Shown here one piece after another: positions 11,701-36,064 of a stretch of DNA of 64,000 nucleotides. Under the pieces are notes generated by a model. That model searched no databases. It was given only the letters and a program-made list of their open reading frames with translations, and was not told the origin of the DNA. Each line of letters begins with the position of its first letter. Within the stretch, counting starts at the first letter, position 1. Position numbers and translations under genes: made by a program. Source of the DNA: Actinostola sp. cb2023 (Eukaryota > Cnidaria > Anthozoa > Actiniaria > Actinostolidae); contig JAUJYZ010001399.1 of the NCBI GenBank assembly GCA_033675265.1, positions 1 to 64,000 on the forward strand. Direction: 5' to 3'.

Positions 11701-12758
11701 AGTAAGTGGAAAAGGAAAGCAGTTCCCTTAATTCTTCCATTCTTTCTCTCTTCTGTCTCACTCGCAGACCGCTAGCAACGCAGAGAAGCAATAGGAACTG
11801 TAAAACTCACTAAGTTATAGCACACTTTTAAATATGAAAAATATGTTAAACCCTTTGAACGTCTATACTTCATAGTAAATCAATAATACACCAAAAATAC
11901 TGGTTTGAAGTGCGAACCTAAATGTACAGGAAAACTAATAAAATGTATCACAATGAAGAAGAAGAAGAAGAAGATATGTTTTCACGCCTCACCTAAATAG
12001 GACGATTCTCCCGTAACATCCTGAGAAGCTGAGACATCGAATCGACTTACGTAAGGTGACTTACGGCGTTAAAACCAGGTCCTAACCAAAAGGCCACTGA
12101 GGAAGGGGATATCCGGCCCCTAAGCCGTACCTTTGGATATCCTCTATTAGACCGTTGCTCTCTCCGCGACACACATACATGTATGATTCAGAGTCCCATG
12201 TTGTAATGCTAAATATCTTGGTCCCAAATCCTCGGGGAAATAATCGAACCAATCAGAGTTGTGAATATTTAGATCTTCAGTAAATAATTGAAGGAGCGCT
12301 TAGTACGGCACGCAGCATTCGCTGTGAAACTTTTAGACGCTTATACACAGAGCAAGAGTGAGCGATGATGAAAGGCGAGGTCTTTTCCCCTGTGAGCGAT
12401 GATGAAACCGGCCTGTGTTAGGTATCCAGTCTTTTTGGCCCCAATGCCAGATTTCTGTAATACTGGGGGTTGTAAACACTCAGAAACGGCTCTGCACACT
12501 TTAATGGGGGATTTCTTGATATGGTTCTGTAATACTGGGGGTTGAAACACTCAGACGGCTCTGATATTTACTGTTCTATTTAATTATATCATATATGATC
12601 CTTTGATCGCTCAAGGGGGCTCAAGAGGGCCCTCCTGAAAATCATCTCTGATAATCTGTAAGGCCGGTCTGTAAGCATTGAAATCAGAGGTTGGGCTTCC
12701 TGTGTCGTTTCCTTTTTGCTGATTTCCCACAATGCAATGCAATTCTAAAAACTTCAAG
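11701..12758. other. Intergenic region and RRS1 5' flank
   Basis: No supported gene. Holds a short GAA repeat (11954-11973) and a direct repeat of CTGTAATACTGGGGGTTG with AACACTCAGA at 12457-12485 and 12527-12555. The final 60 bp is pyrimidine-rich and probably RRS1 leader. Confidence 0.4.
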
Positions 12759-24449
<11,691 letters not shown>

Positions 24450-24505
24450 CATTTGTACATCAGTAAATTGAATTTTTATTTGCTTACTTTTGGTCCAAAT
24501 ATATT

Positions 24506-24511
24506 AATAAA
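24506..24511 (+). terminator. Poly(A) signal of RRS1
   Basis: AATAAA lies 57 bp after the RRS1 stop codon. Another AATAAA lies near 24683. Confidence 0.55.
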
Positions 24512-26262
24512 TATTGTCAAAAATGGTATCAGATAGTTTCATTACTTTTAGTCAGTTTAGATTCTGAGCTGCAAATGACAAGAACCCAAAGCGTTTGTGT
24601 TTGTGTTTGTTACTTACTGCACTTACACACTTTAATGCACGGACGCACAATCAGTGTACCGTTATAGCCATTATAATCAATTCAATAAAGACTTCTAAGC
24701 TTTTAAGTTTTGCCAAGAGAGTATAAAAGGATATATCCTTTGGCGGCTCTCTTGGTTTCGCCGAGACTAAAATTGAGGCCAAAAACAATTCATTGTTCAG
24801 TAATGCAAATGATTTTCCCTATTCACTAGAGTACTTTAAGATGCCTATTGTATCAGTCTTGCCTGTGAGAACGGAATACAGTCATAGCTGTCTTCTTCTT
24901 TGATTATCTTCAATCCATCGTGTTTAAATAAATGCTATTAGTATTATTATAAAGCAATTTTATGATATTATCCAAAGTGAACATGTATTCCAACAGCCCC
25001 TTTCCAACATTTTGTGACGAACATTGATTAATATAAAGAAAGACATTTCCGGGTACTAGAGGTTTTCTTTTTCAGCTAAAAACAATCTGCTCGTGCAAGG
25101 CAGGTGCGGGGCATCAAAACCATTCACGAGAAACCATAATTTCTTGATATTCTTAACAATTTTCTTCGAGCGACCGCTAGCTAGCATCTGAGTCAATTGT
25201 TTCGACTGATTATTATGATTTCACGCCGAATCAATGGCTAGAGGTTTTAAAACAAAGTACGGTACTCTGCGTACCGGTTAGAACTGGTGAATATACAGTT
25301 AGACACAGTCCTCAGTGCTTTACTTTTAGCCAAACGGTGAAGCAGAAATCCATGTGAGCTGATGCCCCAACGCGGCTTTAGTCGGCGGTCAAAGAGAAGC
25401 GATCTGTACTGACGGTTCTTATTGATGTGAATGTAAGTATTTTTAAAAGGTGGAATAGTGTGTTTTATAATTTAATTCATTTTATTAATGTAATTTGACA
25501 TATTATCGTTAACGGATCCAATTAGAGATTTGTAAATTACATTTTCTACGGTTTTATGATATTGAGTGGAAGAGCTTTTCAAATCCGCCAATGAGCTAGA
25601 AGACAGAACCGGACAGATTCTGTGTTCTGAGGCAGTTCATTTTATCGTGGTTCCAAGCACAACGTTTCTTGAATCTCATTGTTCTTCATTCGTTATGTAA
25701 ATATTTCTCGCTTCTTTGCCATGACACAATGAACTATTGAAAAATTAACCGAAATAAAAAATTAACTGCAAGCGGCATTGTGTACGTTGGTCAGTCGACC
25801 GTTGTAAATCTGAGTCAGAGATCATGTGTGCTTGCTCGTAGTGTTTTTTTTTCCGTTTCAGTAGATGATTCATGAACTGAACTGTGAGTCAGAAATGACT
25901 TGATGTTCAAGATTCAGATAACTGAATACATAATACCATAGACCATGACCTAGTAAGACTAGTAATGATAATACAATATTCAACCTGCTTTTCCCGCAGT
26001 GAAATGCTGGCCGATAAGTCATCATTTATTTATTCGATCATTCGCGTGTCACCTTCCATAATGCATAACAACCCGCCAATCTATGAGGTTCGCTAAGCCA
26101 TATTTGTGGATGCACAGAATTTAGGATATATATATACTATAATGTAAGAGGGCCGCGCCCTCTCGTGATGGGACTACTACCCAACCAGGGCTACCTCCAA
26201 CTGTGTATCCAAAAACGCAGAAGAAATTTAAAACATACTAACCAGGACTGTCAATCTGTTGC
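24512..26262. other. Intergenic, no gene recognised
   Basis: Downstream of RRS1. AT-rich sequence without convincing exons or strong repeats by eye. Confidence 0.4.
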
Positions 26263-26263
26263 A

Positions 26264-26288
26264 CTATAGATAGATAGATAGTTTATTA
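26264..26288. repeat. Short (GATA)n followed by GTTTATT
   Basis: TAGATAGATAGATAG followed by TTTATTATTA. The same GATA-plus-GTTTATT arrangement is at 31500-31533, suggesting inverted 3' tails of a dispersed retroposon. Confidence 0.5.
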
Positions 26289-26607
26289 TTAGTAAATACT
26301 ATTGCAGCTGGATAGCTGATATGGTACTTCTGGCGGCTATTTTCGCAGGCTAATAACTGATATATGGAGTATTCAGTCTTGATGCAAAAGCAGCTGAAAG
26401 GCTTCCGTTAGTTTCGGCAGTTCAGTTTTGTCATGCTTTCTTATTGATTCGAGGAGTTTTGCATTCTGCTTGTCAGTGAACAGAGCCGTTTCGCGGTATT
26501 TTCGACACTGATTTCGCACTTCACTTTCAAATGCAATTTAATTATCGATGAATTTGATTCAGTTGCTTTTCCCTCCCTCTCCCTCCTTCCGGCTCTCTCT
26601 CTCTCTT

Positions 26608-26764
26608 CTTCATTCATTCATTCATTCATTCATTCATTCATTCATTCATTCATTCATTCATTCATTCATTCATTCATTCATTCATTCATTCATTCATTCA
26701 TTCATTCATTCATTCATTCATTCATTCATTCATTCATTCATTCATTCATTCATTCATTCATTCA

Positions 26765-26816
<52 letters not shown>

Positions 26817-26862
26817 TCATTCATTCATTCATTCTCTCTCTCTCTCTTTCTCTCTCTCTATC
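26608..26862. repeat. (ATTC)n and (CT)n microsatellites
   Basis: About 155 bp of CATT/ATTC tetranucleotides at 26608-26764, then about 50 bp of CT repeat, a short second ATTC stretch and more CT. The open frame across it (FIHSFIHS) is a product of the repeat, not a gene. Confidence 0.95.
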
Positions 26863-27024
26863 TCTCTCGATTCTTTACGAGAAGGAAATGTTGAGAAATA
26901 ATCCTTTGACTCAAGCCTGACTCATTCAGTTGCGGCACGGCTTATAAATAACGCGTGGATTTTAATGGCTTTGTCATAGCAGGTGAAAATAATAAGCAAT
27001 AAATGAATAATTCCAGACACCAAA

Positions 27025-27902
27025 TCTGAATAGACCTTTCTCGAGATGCGATGGTCGCTGTCCAAAGTATCGCGGGCGAGCGTGGAAACGAGGCATATTC
27101 GGGCAAGAATGTAATCAAACAAATCCTTTTCATCGTAAGGAAATGATAAAAGCTCCATATTTTGTGCGATATTGCCTTTCCACGAAGAATTCAAGTGTCT
27201 CACCTGTTTCTTTACGATGTCAACAATGTATCAGCCCCCTGTAAAGCAATGACTTGGCATTCTTGTAGTGTTTTTGGCTGTGAACTGAACGGTAGTTGAA
27301 CACCGAACGTCGCAGGTAACACAATTTTCCGTAGAACTAACAAGTAAACTCTACGTTTTTTAAACAGTACACTGCCTGATTTGAAAGAATATCTCTCGTA
27401 CTTGGGAATACCAACGCGGTACAATAATAGAAAGGTTTATTTATACAATGGAAAAACTTGTTGCGATCATATCTAGCCGCCATCCAGTCTTGGCAAAGAA
27501 AATCGTGATATGAACAAATTGCAAAGAAACATCACCAAGATAACATTCATTTACCATTATAAATCACTAACTTAAAGACTGGCTGGACTAAAAATCTCAC
27601 TCATGCACCGTACTATCTACAACTTCAGTAAACTATGCAGCCTGTTCACACAAGCCAATTTAATGTTCGGTGTTTTCACAGCCAAAAACACTACAGTAAT
27701 GCATTGTTGACATCGTAAAGAAACAGGTGAGACACTTGAATTCTTCGTGGAAAGGCAATATCGCACAAAATATGGAGCTTTTATCATTTTCTTACGATGA
27801 AAAGGATTTGTTTGATTACATTCTTGCCCGAATATGCCTCGTTTCCACGCTCGCCCGCGATACTTTGGACAGCGACCATCGCATCTCGAAAAAGGTCTAT
27901 TG
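27025..27902. mobile_element. Fold-back element with about 240-bp arms
   Basis: The left arm 27025-27290 and right arm 27665-27902 are inverted copies. They share ATGCGATGGTCGCTGTCCAA, CGTGGAAACGAGGCATATTC and GGCTGTGAA. The arms read partly open, giving ORFs such as the one containing EKDLFDYILARICLVSTLAR. The spacer of about 370 bp is unique. Length, arm structure and open reading resemble the 19421 element, but the sequences differ. Confidence 0.75.
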
Positions 27903-27989
27903 AAAGTGAAAGACTGACGTGTCTAGTCCTGTTCCGGAAACGAAACGATCTGTTGAGTGAGAGATTCAATGTGACACTATAAAAACCAT

Positions 27990-28105
27990 GAAACAGTGCT
28001 AACTTTAATTAGCACTAAATAGTGCAATGTCTTTTGTTTTCTATTGTTTCATTGGTGCTATTTAGCACTAAATAGTTTGCACTGTTTCACGGTTTTAGTG
28101 TTTGC
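27990..28105. repeat. Inverted-repeat cluster TTAGCACTAAATAG
   Basis: CATGAAACAGTGC at about 27988 faces GCACTGTTTCACGG at about 28078. AATTAGCACTAAATAGTGCA and TTTAGCACTAAATAGTTTGC lie in between. It may be a decayed short MITE. Confidence 0.45.
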
Positions 28106-29799
28106 ATTCTATGGACAGACCATAACACCCTCTACTAACTATATGGACCGAACGGGCTACCTGTGTCATAGTCCCAACTTTCACTATTCTCAATTTTAAC
28201 TGCATTTCTTCAATTTCTTCTCATTTATTGTTCATTACTTCACGGGAAATACATACCGAAGAATTCGCCATGTACCTCTGGTTCAATTTCTAAGGATTCG
28301 CAACCGCACTGTTCTTTGTTAACTGACCGGCTGATCCTTGGTCAATTGGGTGCATCAGCATCAAGGACACCAAGTATAAAAAAAGTCTTACAATAATGAC
28401 TTTCAAAGCCCTATATAAATCCCATAAAACAGCGTAAACACTTTAAAAACATATTGAAAAGCACTGCAAATGCGAAGAATAAAATATTAGAAAACTTAGA
28501 ACACGTGGTCAGGAGAGCCTGCGTTCAAGTTTTACAAATGGTCCGCGGGCAACCACAGAGCGTAGGTGGTGCGACAGCGAAGCAGTTCGTAAAGAAATCG
28601 GTCGTGTGATCTGTCTTTACGTACTCTTACTTGTATTCCTCATATCGATACCAATCAAGAATATTTTTATAAACCTAACACAGAGGGAAAATGGAGGCAA
28701 CTTAGTGTGTCAACGATTTAAGGTGAGTTCTTTTGAATTAGTAGTTCATGCGAAGGTCAGAGAAGTACAGAGTCCACGGCTCGACGATTTTAGGTTTTGT
28801 GTTGCCGCTTTGCTTCAAAAGACTCGCTTATGCGACTTGCACAGCTTCTAGCGGCCAAAAACATGGCCCATGAAACTGAAAGAGAGATCAGCAAGGTCTG
28901 AGATCTAATGTGACATGTGAGATAAGTTCACTACAACGCAATCGAGCTGGAGCTATTGCATAAGTCAAACCGCCCATCTTTATTACCGACTTCACAATCT
29001 ATTTGCTTTGTTGAATCTATAATTCATATGTTAACCTGAAATTGTCGATGTTCAATGGAAAAGCTACATATGTCATCAGTACATATTATTGATGGTCCTA
29101 TTGATGTCTAATGTAGAAACTCTAGAAGGCGAAATAGGCTAAATATGTTGTAATGTACAATTATCTGTACTACTTCACACGTGTACAAATATTATCGACA
29201 CTACACGACAGAAGACACAGATGAAAGCTTACTTACTCGTGAGGTTAATTGTTGTTTTCTTAACATGTCGCCCGTAGGAACTATCATGATTATTTTATTA
29301 GTGAGTATTGTCTAGAATAGTGTTAGTTGTGTATCATATAGTACACCCAAACCCTACATTTGTACATCAGTATATAATATATGTACATGTACAGCCAACC
29401 TGGTCATGAGCCAGCGATTGTACAAGGCCAAGGCCAAGGTCTATTGTTTGTATAGTGTTTACAACCTCAATTGGCTAGTGCATGAAATTGAAATAAAATA
29501 AATAAAAAATCAACTGATCGGCATATAATCCTGAGTCTGCATTCATGATCAGACATTACTAATTTTATTTTTACAAGCTTACAATATCATTGAAGTGACA
29601 CCATGCTTTCCAAACAAAATGTCCAGTCTAGACCTGTCAATCAAAACTAGTTTTGTTAGTATAGGGTAAAATCTTAACACTAACCATGCTACATTTGTAT
29701 GTGATTGACGTCCAATAATTTTCCAACCATAGAACACATTTTGAATATTGCTGATACTGGTGTTGCAACTAGAGTAGTACAATGTACATGCATGTGTAG
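28106..29799. other. Intergenic; one weak possible exon at 28606-28722
   Basis: Mostly featureless. An ATG at 28606 opens a hydrophobic, signal-like stretch (ICLYVLLLVFLISIPIKNIF) followed by a donor-like AAG/GTGAGT at 28722. No partner exon was found, so this is a lead only. Confidence 0.2.
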
Positions 29800-29956
29800 C
29801 AGGCCGTAGCCGCCAGCACGGTTGGTCCTCGAATCATACAGTTTCAATTTATTTACATTTTTAATTATTCAGATATTTTTTATGAAAAACAAAGTTTGAA
29901 AACCGGACCACTCAAAAACTGACCGGACCACTCAATAACTGGCAGCTACGGCCCTG
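29800..29956. mobile_element. 157-bp MITE with 5-bp duplication
   Basis: Starts CAGGCCGTAGC and ends GCTACGGCCCTG, flanked on both sides by TGTAG (29795-29799 and 29957-29961). Direct repeat ACCGGACCACTCA(A)AACTG inside. Confidence 0.65.
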
Positions 29957-30144
29957 TGTAGATCTGTAACAAGAAAGGGACATTAGAGTAGATCATAATA
30001 ATAATGGTGAAGCATTTGCTGTATTTTCACAGTTACAAATAGTTCACTAGTGTCATATTGTGTTAAGCTGGAGGTTCATGCAGGCATACTTCATGGTCTA
30101 TTTATTGTTCCATATACCGTGAAACAATACTTAGAAGTAGTTTG

Positions 30145-30616
30145 AAGTTTAAAGTGCATATCAGGGTTATTCATTTCTTTTGAAAATCGATTACATATGA
30201 AGTGAATAGTGGGATGGTTCAGTATTTTGTGATTTGAGCTTCGCATTTGTGAGTTATAAAGGTTTGAAATCGTGATATGCTAATTAAGTGACGTCAACGC
30301 AGGCATTTGCTGTAACTTATTTTTATTTTTTCAAGTAGCACTCTTTTCTAAAATAGAAAAAAAAGTTTAACATCATTTATATAAGTTGTAGAATTACTTT
30401 TTGCCACAGTTTTAAAATGTCAGTAATTTGCAAAGGGGCGCTTTTGTATAATAAATGATGCCTGCGTTGACGTCACTGAATTAGCATATCACGATTTCAA
30501 ACCTTTGTAACTCGCAAATGCGAAGCTCAAATCACAAAATACTGAACCATCCCACTATTCACTTCAAATGTAATCGATTTTCAAAAGAAACAAATAACCC
30601 TGATATGCACTTTAAG
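30145..30616. mobile_element. Palindromic element, about 165-bp arms
   Basis: The left arm from AAAGTGCATATCAGGGTTAT to GACGTCAACGCAGGCA is repeated inverted at 30447-30616 with few mismatches. A spacer of about 140 bp is AT-rich. Confidence 0.85.
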
Positions 30617-30750
30617 TATCATTTAAATAATCAACCCCTTAGACTGAAAATCCTTCTCTTCTCTTACATATATTCATATGATAATAATAACTAACTCTGC
30701 ATGATATTGCATAGCAGGCTACACCTCAAACAGTAGGGTCAAACCAACTT

Positions 30751-30960
30751 TATCAGGAAACAAATTTGATTTAAAGCTTTTGTAGACGCATGTTTGCGGT
30801 TTGACTTGAATTTCTGGCAAAAAATTAATGCAATTGTTATCAGGTTTGCAGATGGTAGAGATATGAATTTGATTTAAAGCTTTTGTAGATGCATGTTTGC
30901 AGTTTGACTTGAATTTCTGGCAAAAAATTAGATGCAAATGTAATCAGGTTTGCAGATGGT
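30751..30960. repeat. About 103-bp tandem duplication
   Basis: Two copies contain GATTTAAAGCTTTTGTAGA, GACTTGAATTTCTGGCAAAA and AATCAGGTTTGCAGATGGT (or TATCAGG). They differ at a few positions. Confidence 0.8.
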
Positions 30961-31556
30961 GGAGTAACAATAAGCTGCCTACCATGTAGGAGTAATGTCA
31001 GAAGCTGTCATACTTTAAATTCATGTATGTTCATGTATGTATATTATGTTCATGTTTACTGTAAACAGAAGTTGACACCTGGCTACTAATTTTTACCAAA
31101 TCCTGTAAGTTCTTTGCTAGAAATCAGTAGACAACAATAAAAGATGTATAAAGATATTACAATATTAAACAAAATAACTAAATATTTTCAACCTGAATTC
31201 ATGGTTCATTAGAAATGAAAAATTTTCAAACTCATTAATAATTCTCATGAAACAAAAATCAGTGGGTACGAAGGAGGCTTGAAAATGTGGTATTAATTAG
31301 CATAAAATTTGTTGAACTTTATCTTTGAATTTCTCCAATAATTATTAATGGATTGAGAAGCTATATCAAACACTCAAATTTCACCTAAATTGTCTTGAAT
31401 ATGGTCTGCAATTCTGGCAAGTGCCTTACTATATCGTAGTTGTCGTCTTTGTCCTCAAATTGCCAAATGGGTTCTTCAGCGCATGCTGAAGCGACGTTTA
31501 GATAGATAGATAGATAGATAGATCGTTTATTAAAAAAGTTACATAGCAGTAATGAC

Positions 31557-33394
31557 CAGGGCTCGAAGTTAACGCTCGCAAACTCGCAAAATGCGAGTGT
31601 TTTTTGGAATTTGCGAGTGAAAAAAATATCCACTAGCAAACATTTGCGAGTAAGAATCATCCAAGTCTCTACAACATTGCAGGAAAACTGAAAGTTTGTG
31701 TTGAATTCCATGTCAAGAGAGAAAGTATAAACAACATCCGAGACAAACAAGAGCACGTTTTGTGTTAGCCACTGGGCAGCGGTTTTACATCGAGTCTATG
31801 CACCATCCATCTGCGCATTTGGGTTGTTGTTCCTCGTGGCCTTGGACTTTTAAATTTCAAGCATTATACTCAAGTACGTTAAGGCCTGGGATGGAGGCGA
31901 AAACGATGCTAAGCCTATTTTATTTTGCTGTTATGACACGTTTTGCTCGAAATTCACGAAACTTCGCACAGCTGCATAACTTTAGGAGTTTCAACTTTTA
32001 AGATAATAATATATGTGATAAAGTGATCACGTGACCTCTTGCCTCACTCCCATGTCCCTCGAAAATTTCTTAATAAAGTCACATTTCAACCGAAATGTCA
32101 ATGAATCAATAATTATTGTAATTTTACGTCTAAAACAGTTATAATAGACGTACGTGTCAATATTTTTCGTATTCGGTAGTTATCTATACGATTTGCAGTC
32201 GCACCACGCGTCTACGTACGAAGGATGTTTTGAATTTCGCTTGCCATGTATCACAACATTCAACATCCCTATTCATTATCCAGGCCTACAAATTCATGAG
32301 CCGAAATCCTCTAGTCTTTGCCTGTAATAAGCAGTTCCAAGCATTAAACTATGTTCGGTCATTTCTACATTATAAAGCGACAAGAGTAATGTTTTCAATA
32401 CACAAGTTACGTTCGAGTCTTTCTCGTCGTTCGTCTTGTCAGTGGTGTCTTGTTATGGTGTCGTCGTTCGCGAAGGCCGTGTCTTGTTAGGAGGTAAATG
32501 TGTCGAGTATTTGTACATCTCTGTACTTTTATGGTAAAGGCCGGTAAGGTTTCGAAACCTATGCTGTGAGTATATTTAATTCGCAAATGGCATTTCCATG
32601 AAAGAAACGATAAGCATAATAATACTAGAGCCGTGCGACTTCAAAATGGCTAACGGTTCCAGTTCAAAGTACCATAATTATATTTTACCAAAGTGAAAAG
32701 TGATAGTGAATTGTACAACAAAAAATGTTCATGTGCGTTTTAGTACTTATTTCCACAGTTTCTTGTTCATTTGATTGATTTATATAGAGAGCTTGCAGTT
32801 TCTCCCTGTGACGTCTCGGTAGATTTGATTGACAGATCCAACGAACTTACCTTAGGTACCTCTCCTTTTATAGTGCGTCTTCGTGTTTAACGTACTTGAG
32901 TAAGCAGCTATTGTTGTAGATATCTAAAATAACTGCCTTCTTCAAGAGGCCTTTGACCTCTGATGCGATCGACAATGACCCGGACAATGATGACCTCAGG
33001 CTCGAGCAACCAAAGAAGACTTTGAAGTCGAACAGAGAGAGCACTGCCAATCTGAAAACGGTTCTTCAATGGCAGAAAGATTTAGCCATCGACAATGAAA
33101 AGGGTCAAGTCAGACTGGCATTGTGCTTTGGATACCAATACCATGGACATGCTGATAGTAAAGATTGAGGGCCCTAAGAAACAGGCTGATTATCACCCAC
33201 AGGATACAGTAGTTAGGTGGTGGCTGTCAGGACAACGACAAAGGAGACCAAACATTTAACACTTTATTTATTTAAAAAAAAGGAACTTCATCAAGAATTT
33301 GATAGTCAGTGGTCTTACCAGTTTGCTAGTAGAAAAAAATCTTACTACTGTAGAAAACTTTGCTAGTGGACTAAAAAGTTAACTTCGAGCCCTG
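31557..33394. mobile_element. 1.84-kb TIR element with 6-bp target duplication
   Basis: Ends CAGGGCTCGAAGTTAAC and GTTAACTTCGAGCCCTG are inverted. AATGAC directly flanks both sides (31551-31556 and 33395-33400). Subterminal CTCGCAAACTCGCAAAATGC and TTTGCTAGT motifs repeat. It carries the coding-like stretch at 32934-33168. Duplication length and CAGGGCT ends match the element at 39905-40870. It was inserted into a (GATA)n-tailed repeat. Confidence 0.85.
32934..33168 (+). pseudogene. Coding remnant inside the 31557 transposon
   Basis: An open frame reading KITAFFKRPLTSDAIDNDPD and, further on, LKTVLQWQKDLAIDNEKGQV to a TGA at 33166 (71 codons from the ATG at 32953). Composition and motifs look protein-like (acidic, then WQKD) and it may be the N-terminal part of a transposase or a captured host exon. 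I do not recognise it firmly. No downstream catalytic domain fits in the element. Confidence 0.4.
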
Positions 33395-34032
33395 AATGAC
33401 TGAATTGCGTAACTATTTACAAAAGGAAAAAGGAATATATAAAATGTATATATACTAAAGCAACTAAACTAAACGCGTGCGAAACCTAGAGTTTTAGCCT
33501 GTTTGTGTAGAAATTTATTTTTTTTGGAAAATAAAATGTTGTTGACACCGCTTTCGCGAAATTTAATGCTCTTTTTTCATTTTCTCCGATCGAAAATGCG
33601 AAAATAAGGCCTCGTGAAATGCTGTCTTAACAAAATCGTGAAATTAAGTATGTGTGAAATTAAGTACGAATAAAGTACTACTAACTAGTACTAATTTTTC
33701 AATAACTGTCTAAAAAGTATAGAATTTCCCTCGAGTCTTGGATAGGGTCCACTTTTTACCGATCTGTCTTGAACAGGGTATGAATTTTCAATATGTCGCT
33801 GTCTTAGATAGGGTCAGGGTTTATGGACCCCAGCGGGACACCCCTATCAAAATTATTGTGTTGTCCTTGCTGGATGCGATACCAATCTGAAATTGATGTT
33901 TCTGATATATTAGAAGAAAATAAGACAGTGATGTTTTGCACTTTGCATCTCATTAGATATCTTGTATCTCATTAGATATTTGTATAAATGTAGACTACAA
34001 CATTTCTGCAAACGAGTGTACAGTATATATAT
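33395..34032. other. Non-coding; contains inverted GGATAGGGTC repeat
   Basis: At 33739-33850, GGATAGGGTC, GAACAGGGTATGAATTTTC and AGATAGGGTCAGGG form the reverse-oriented relative of the ACCCTGTTTAGGACA repeat at 3008-3260. No gene seen. Confidence 0.45.
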
Positions 34033-35929
34033 TTGAAGGGCTGATGATGAAAACGGCCTAAGTGACTTTTCTGATGATTTTCAAAATGTTATGCAATTGC
34101 TTCAAAAATACACCTACTGGCTTCTAAATACCTATATAAACATGATTTGGCGTTTTTAGATCGATTACACTCGAAGTTTGGGCACTACAGTATATTTAAT
34201 TTCTGCTTGAATTCATCAGGATAGTTCGTCAAAGTATGCAAATTAGGATACTTTTACGCATCAGTGATCTGTACGTGTTGTTCACCAATAACAAACCTTC
34301 AGATGTGAATGATTTCAACATTTCACTTCCAGAGATTTTTGAAGTTTTTAGCGAATTTTGATTCAATCAAAGGGGTTGCCATGGAAATCTTGACAGCTCG
34401 CAGGCTCAAACTATCACGCGGTTAAAGGGGCAGTGTCAAGCCTCACGCATGCGCATTAAAATCAAAACAATAACACTCGGTTGAGAAGCCTACCTTGCCC
34501 GGTAGCGAGTTACAAAACCCCCCTAAAACCGTTCTAATCACTAAATAAATGACCTACAGGACTCACGTAGATACTAATCTTTATTTAGAAAGCAATATTA
34601 GAACTTCAATATATCAAAAGGACTGAATTCTAGATGTGAATTCACGGCGATATCATTTTCCAACGGCTGATCAAATAAAACACAGGAAGCCCAACACATA
34701 AATAGATGGTGGGAAGCTCACCGGGTTTACAAGTCGTTCTTCGTGAGTTGTTCTCTTCAAAAGTCATGAACAGTACTGCACCTACGATTGATGATCAAGA
34801 TTCCTTCGCAATCGATCAGAATTGCCGGTTTACAATTCGGTTTTCTTCACTCGAGGATGATGGCGGGCTGACTCTCTACGGCTGTTCGACACTTTTTTCA
34901 ACGGCTTCAAAGTCAGTTCTAAGATGAAATAATCTCCACTAGGAATTGTTGAAAATGAAGAACATGCTTTGAATAATTACTAGTGATCCATTAGACGCTT
35001 GAACAAACATGATTAATGTCGATGGAAACGGATTGAAAACATCGCTAATAATAAAAGTCCACGGTGGACTTTTATTATTTCTCGCTTCTTCGTACCCAGG
35101 CTTGCGCGGTCATATGGCTTGACACTGCCCCTTTAAGTTGTCTCGTGGCGTGGCTATCGGTTCTGGAAGTGCTTCACAGAACTGGGCCACTTTTCCACTA
35201 TTTAAAGTCTTTTAAGCCCCCAGAACAGCATCATTAAGCTTGACTGGTGGTAGAGGCCATTCTCCTGGAAGAAATCAGGGGTGAGGTGCAATTTCACGAT
35301 GAAACTGAATCTGCAAACACGGCATCAGATTTCCAAAATGGCGGATTCAGCTGAGTGAGAGTTGTTGTCTCTGGTCGTTCTGTGGTGAATTCGAGGACCT
35401 ACTAAGGCAGTTTTGGCGACTTTCGACTAGTAAAGAATGCAACCAGTGCATTATTTTGCCTGTAGGTCCGGGTGATAAAAGACTTTATAAAATATCTCTA
35501 TAGCATGGAGGTACGGAATGTCGCTGACAAAAAGTTTCATGATATCCCAGAATGCAGTTTGGTCGTGCATTCGAAAACAACAGGGATCCTGAAATAGTCG
35601 AATTGAAAATCCCTAAATATATATATCAAGAAGAGAGATGGAAGTTTGCTGAGCAAGTGGCGTTTTGTTTCACAATGATGTATTTTGGAAGAAAGTCAAA
35701 TGTCGCACATTGTCGCACATTGTCATGACGTCAAAAATGCGCATTTTTGATTTCTATGAAAAACAAACTGCAAAACAAGCTCTTTTTGTAGTGTAATCGC
35801 TCTGAAAATGACCAAATCATGTTTATATAGGTATCAATAAGCCAGTAGGTGTAGTTTTGAAGCAATTGCATAATATTTTAAAAATCATCAGAAAAGTCAC
35901 TTAGGCCGTTTTCATGGGCACCCCTTCAA
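34033..35929. mobile_element. 1.9-kb TIR element hosting a nested TTAA element
   Basis: The left terminus TTGAAGGGCTGATGATGAAA pairs with TTTCATGGGCACCCCTTCAA. The inverted match extends inward about 120 bp, including ACCTACTGGCTT / AAGCCAGTAGGT and CTATATAAACATGATTTGG and its complement. No transposase was recognised. Confidence 0.75.
34426..35132. mobile_element. 707-bp TTAA-flanked TIR element
   Basis: Ends are AGGGGCAGTGTCAAGCC and GGCTTGACACTGCCCCT with TTAA at 34422-34425 and 35133-35136. TTAA duplication is typical of piggyBac and Kolobok superfamilies; the AGGGG start leans toward Kolobok. It is inserted inside the 34033 element. The 73-codon ORF from 34706 is not recognised. Confidence 0.8.
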
Positions 35930-36064
35930 TTATACATTTATACTTTAGATTTAGTCTTAAGTATTGTCAGATGAAGAGCCACTTCGTGGATCAGCTGAAA
36001 TATCATTAATTATTATTATTGTTAAATTATTAATATTATTATTATTATTATATATTATATATTA

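Noticed and set aside
12341..12550. 69-codon - strand ORF with repeated PPVLQ
   Set aside because: It reflects a short direct repeat (CTGTAATACTGGGGGTTG) and has no other support.
26548..26901. 117-codon ORF rich in FIHS and LSLS
   Set aside because: It is a read-through of ATTC and CT microsatellites.
31385..31756. 123-codon - strand ORF
   Set aside because: It runs across the left end of the 31557 transposon and a GATA microsatellite, so it is a chance frame.
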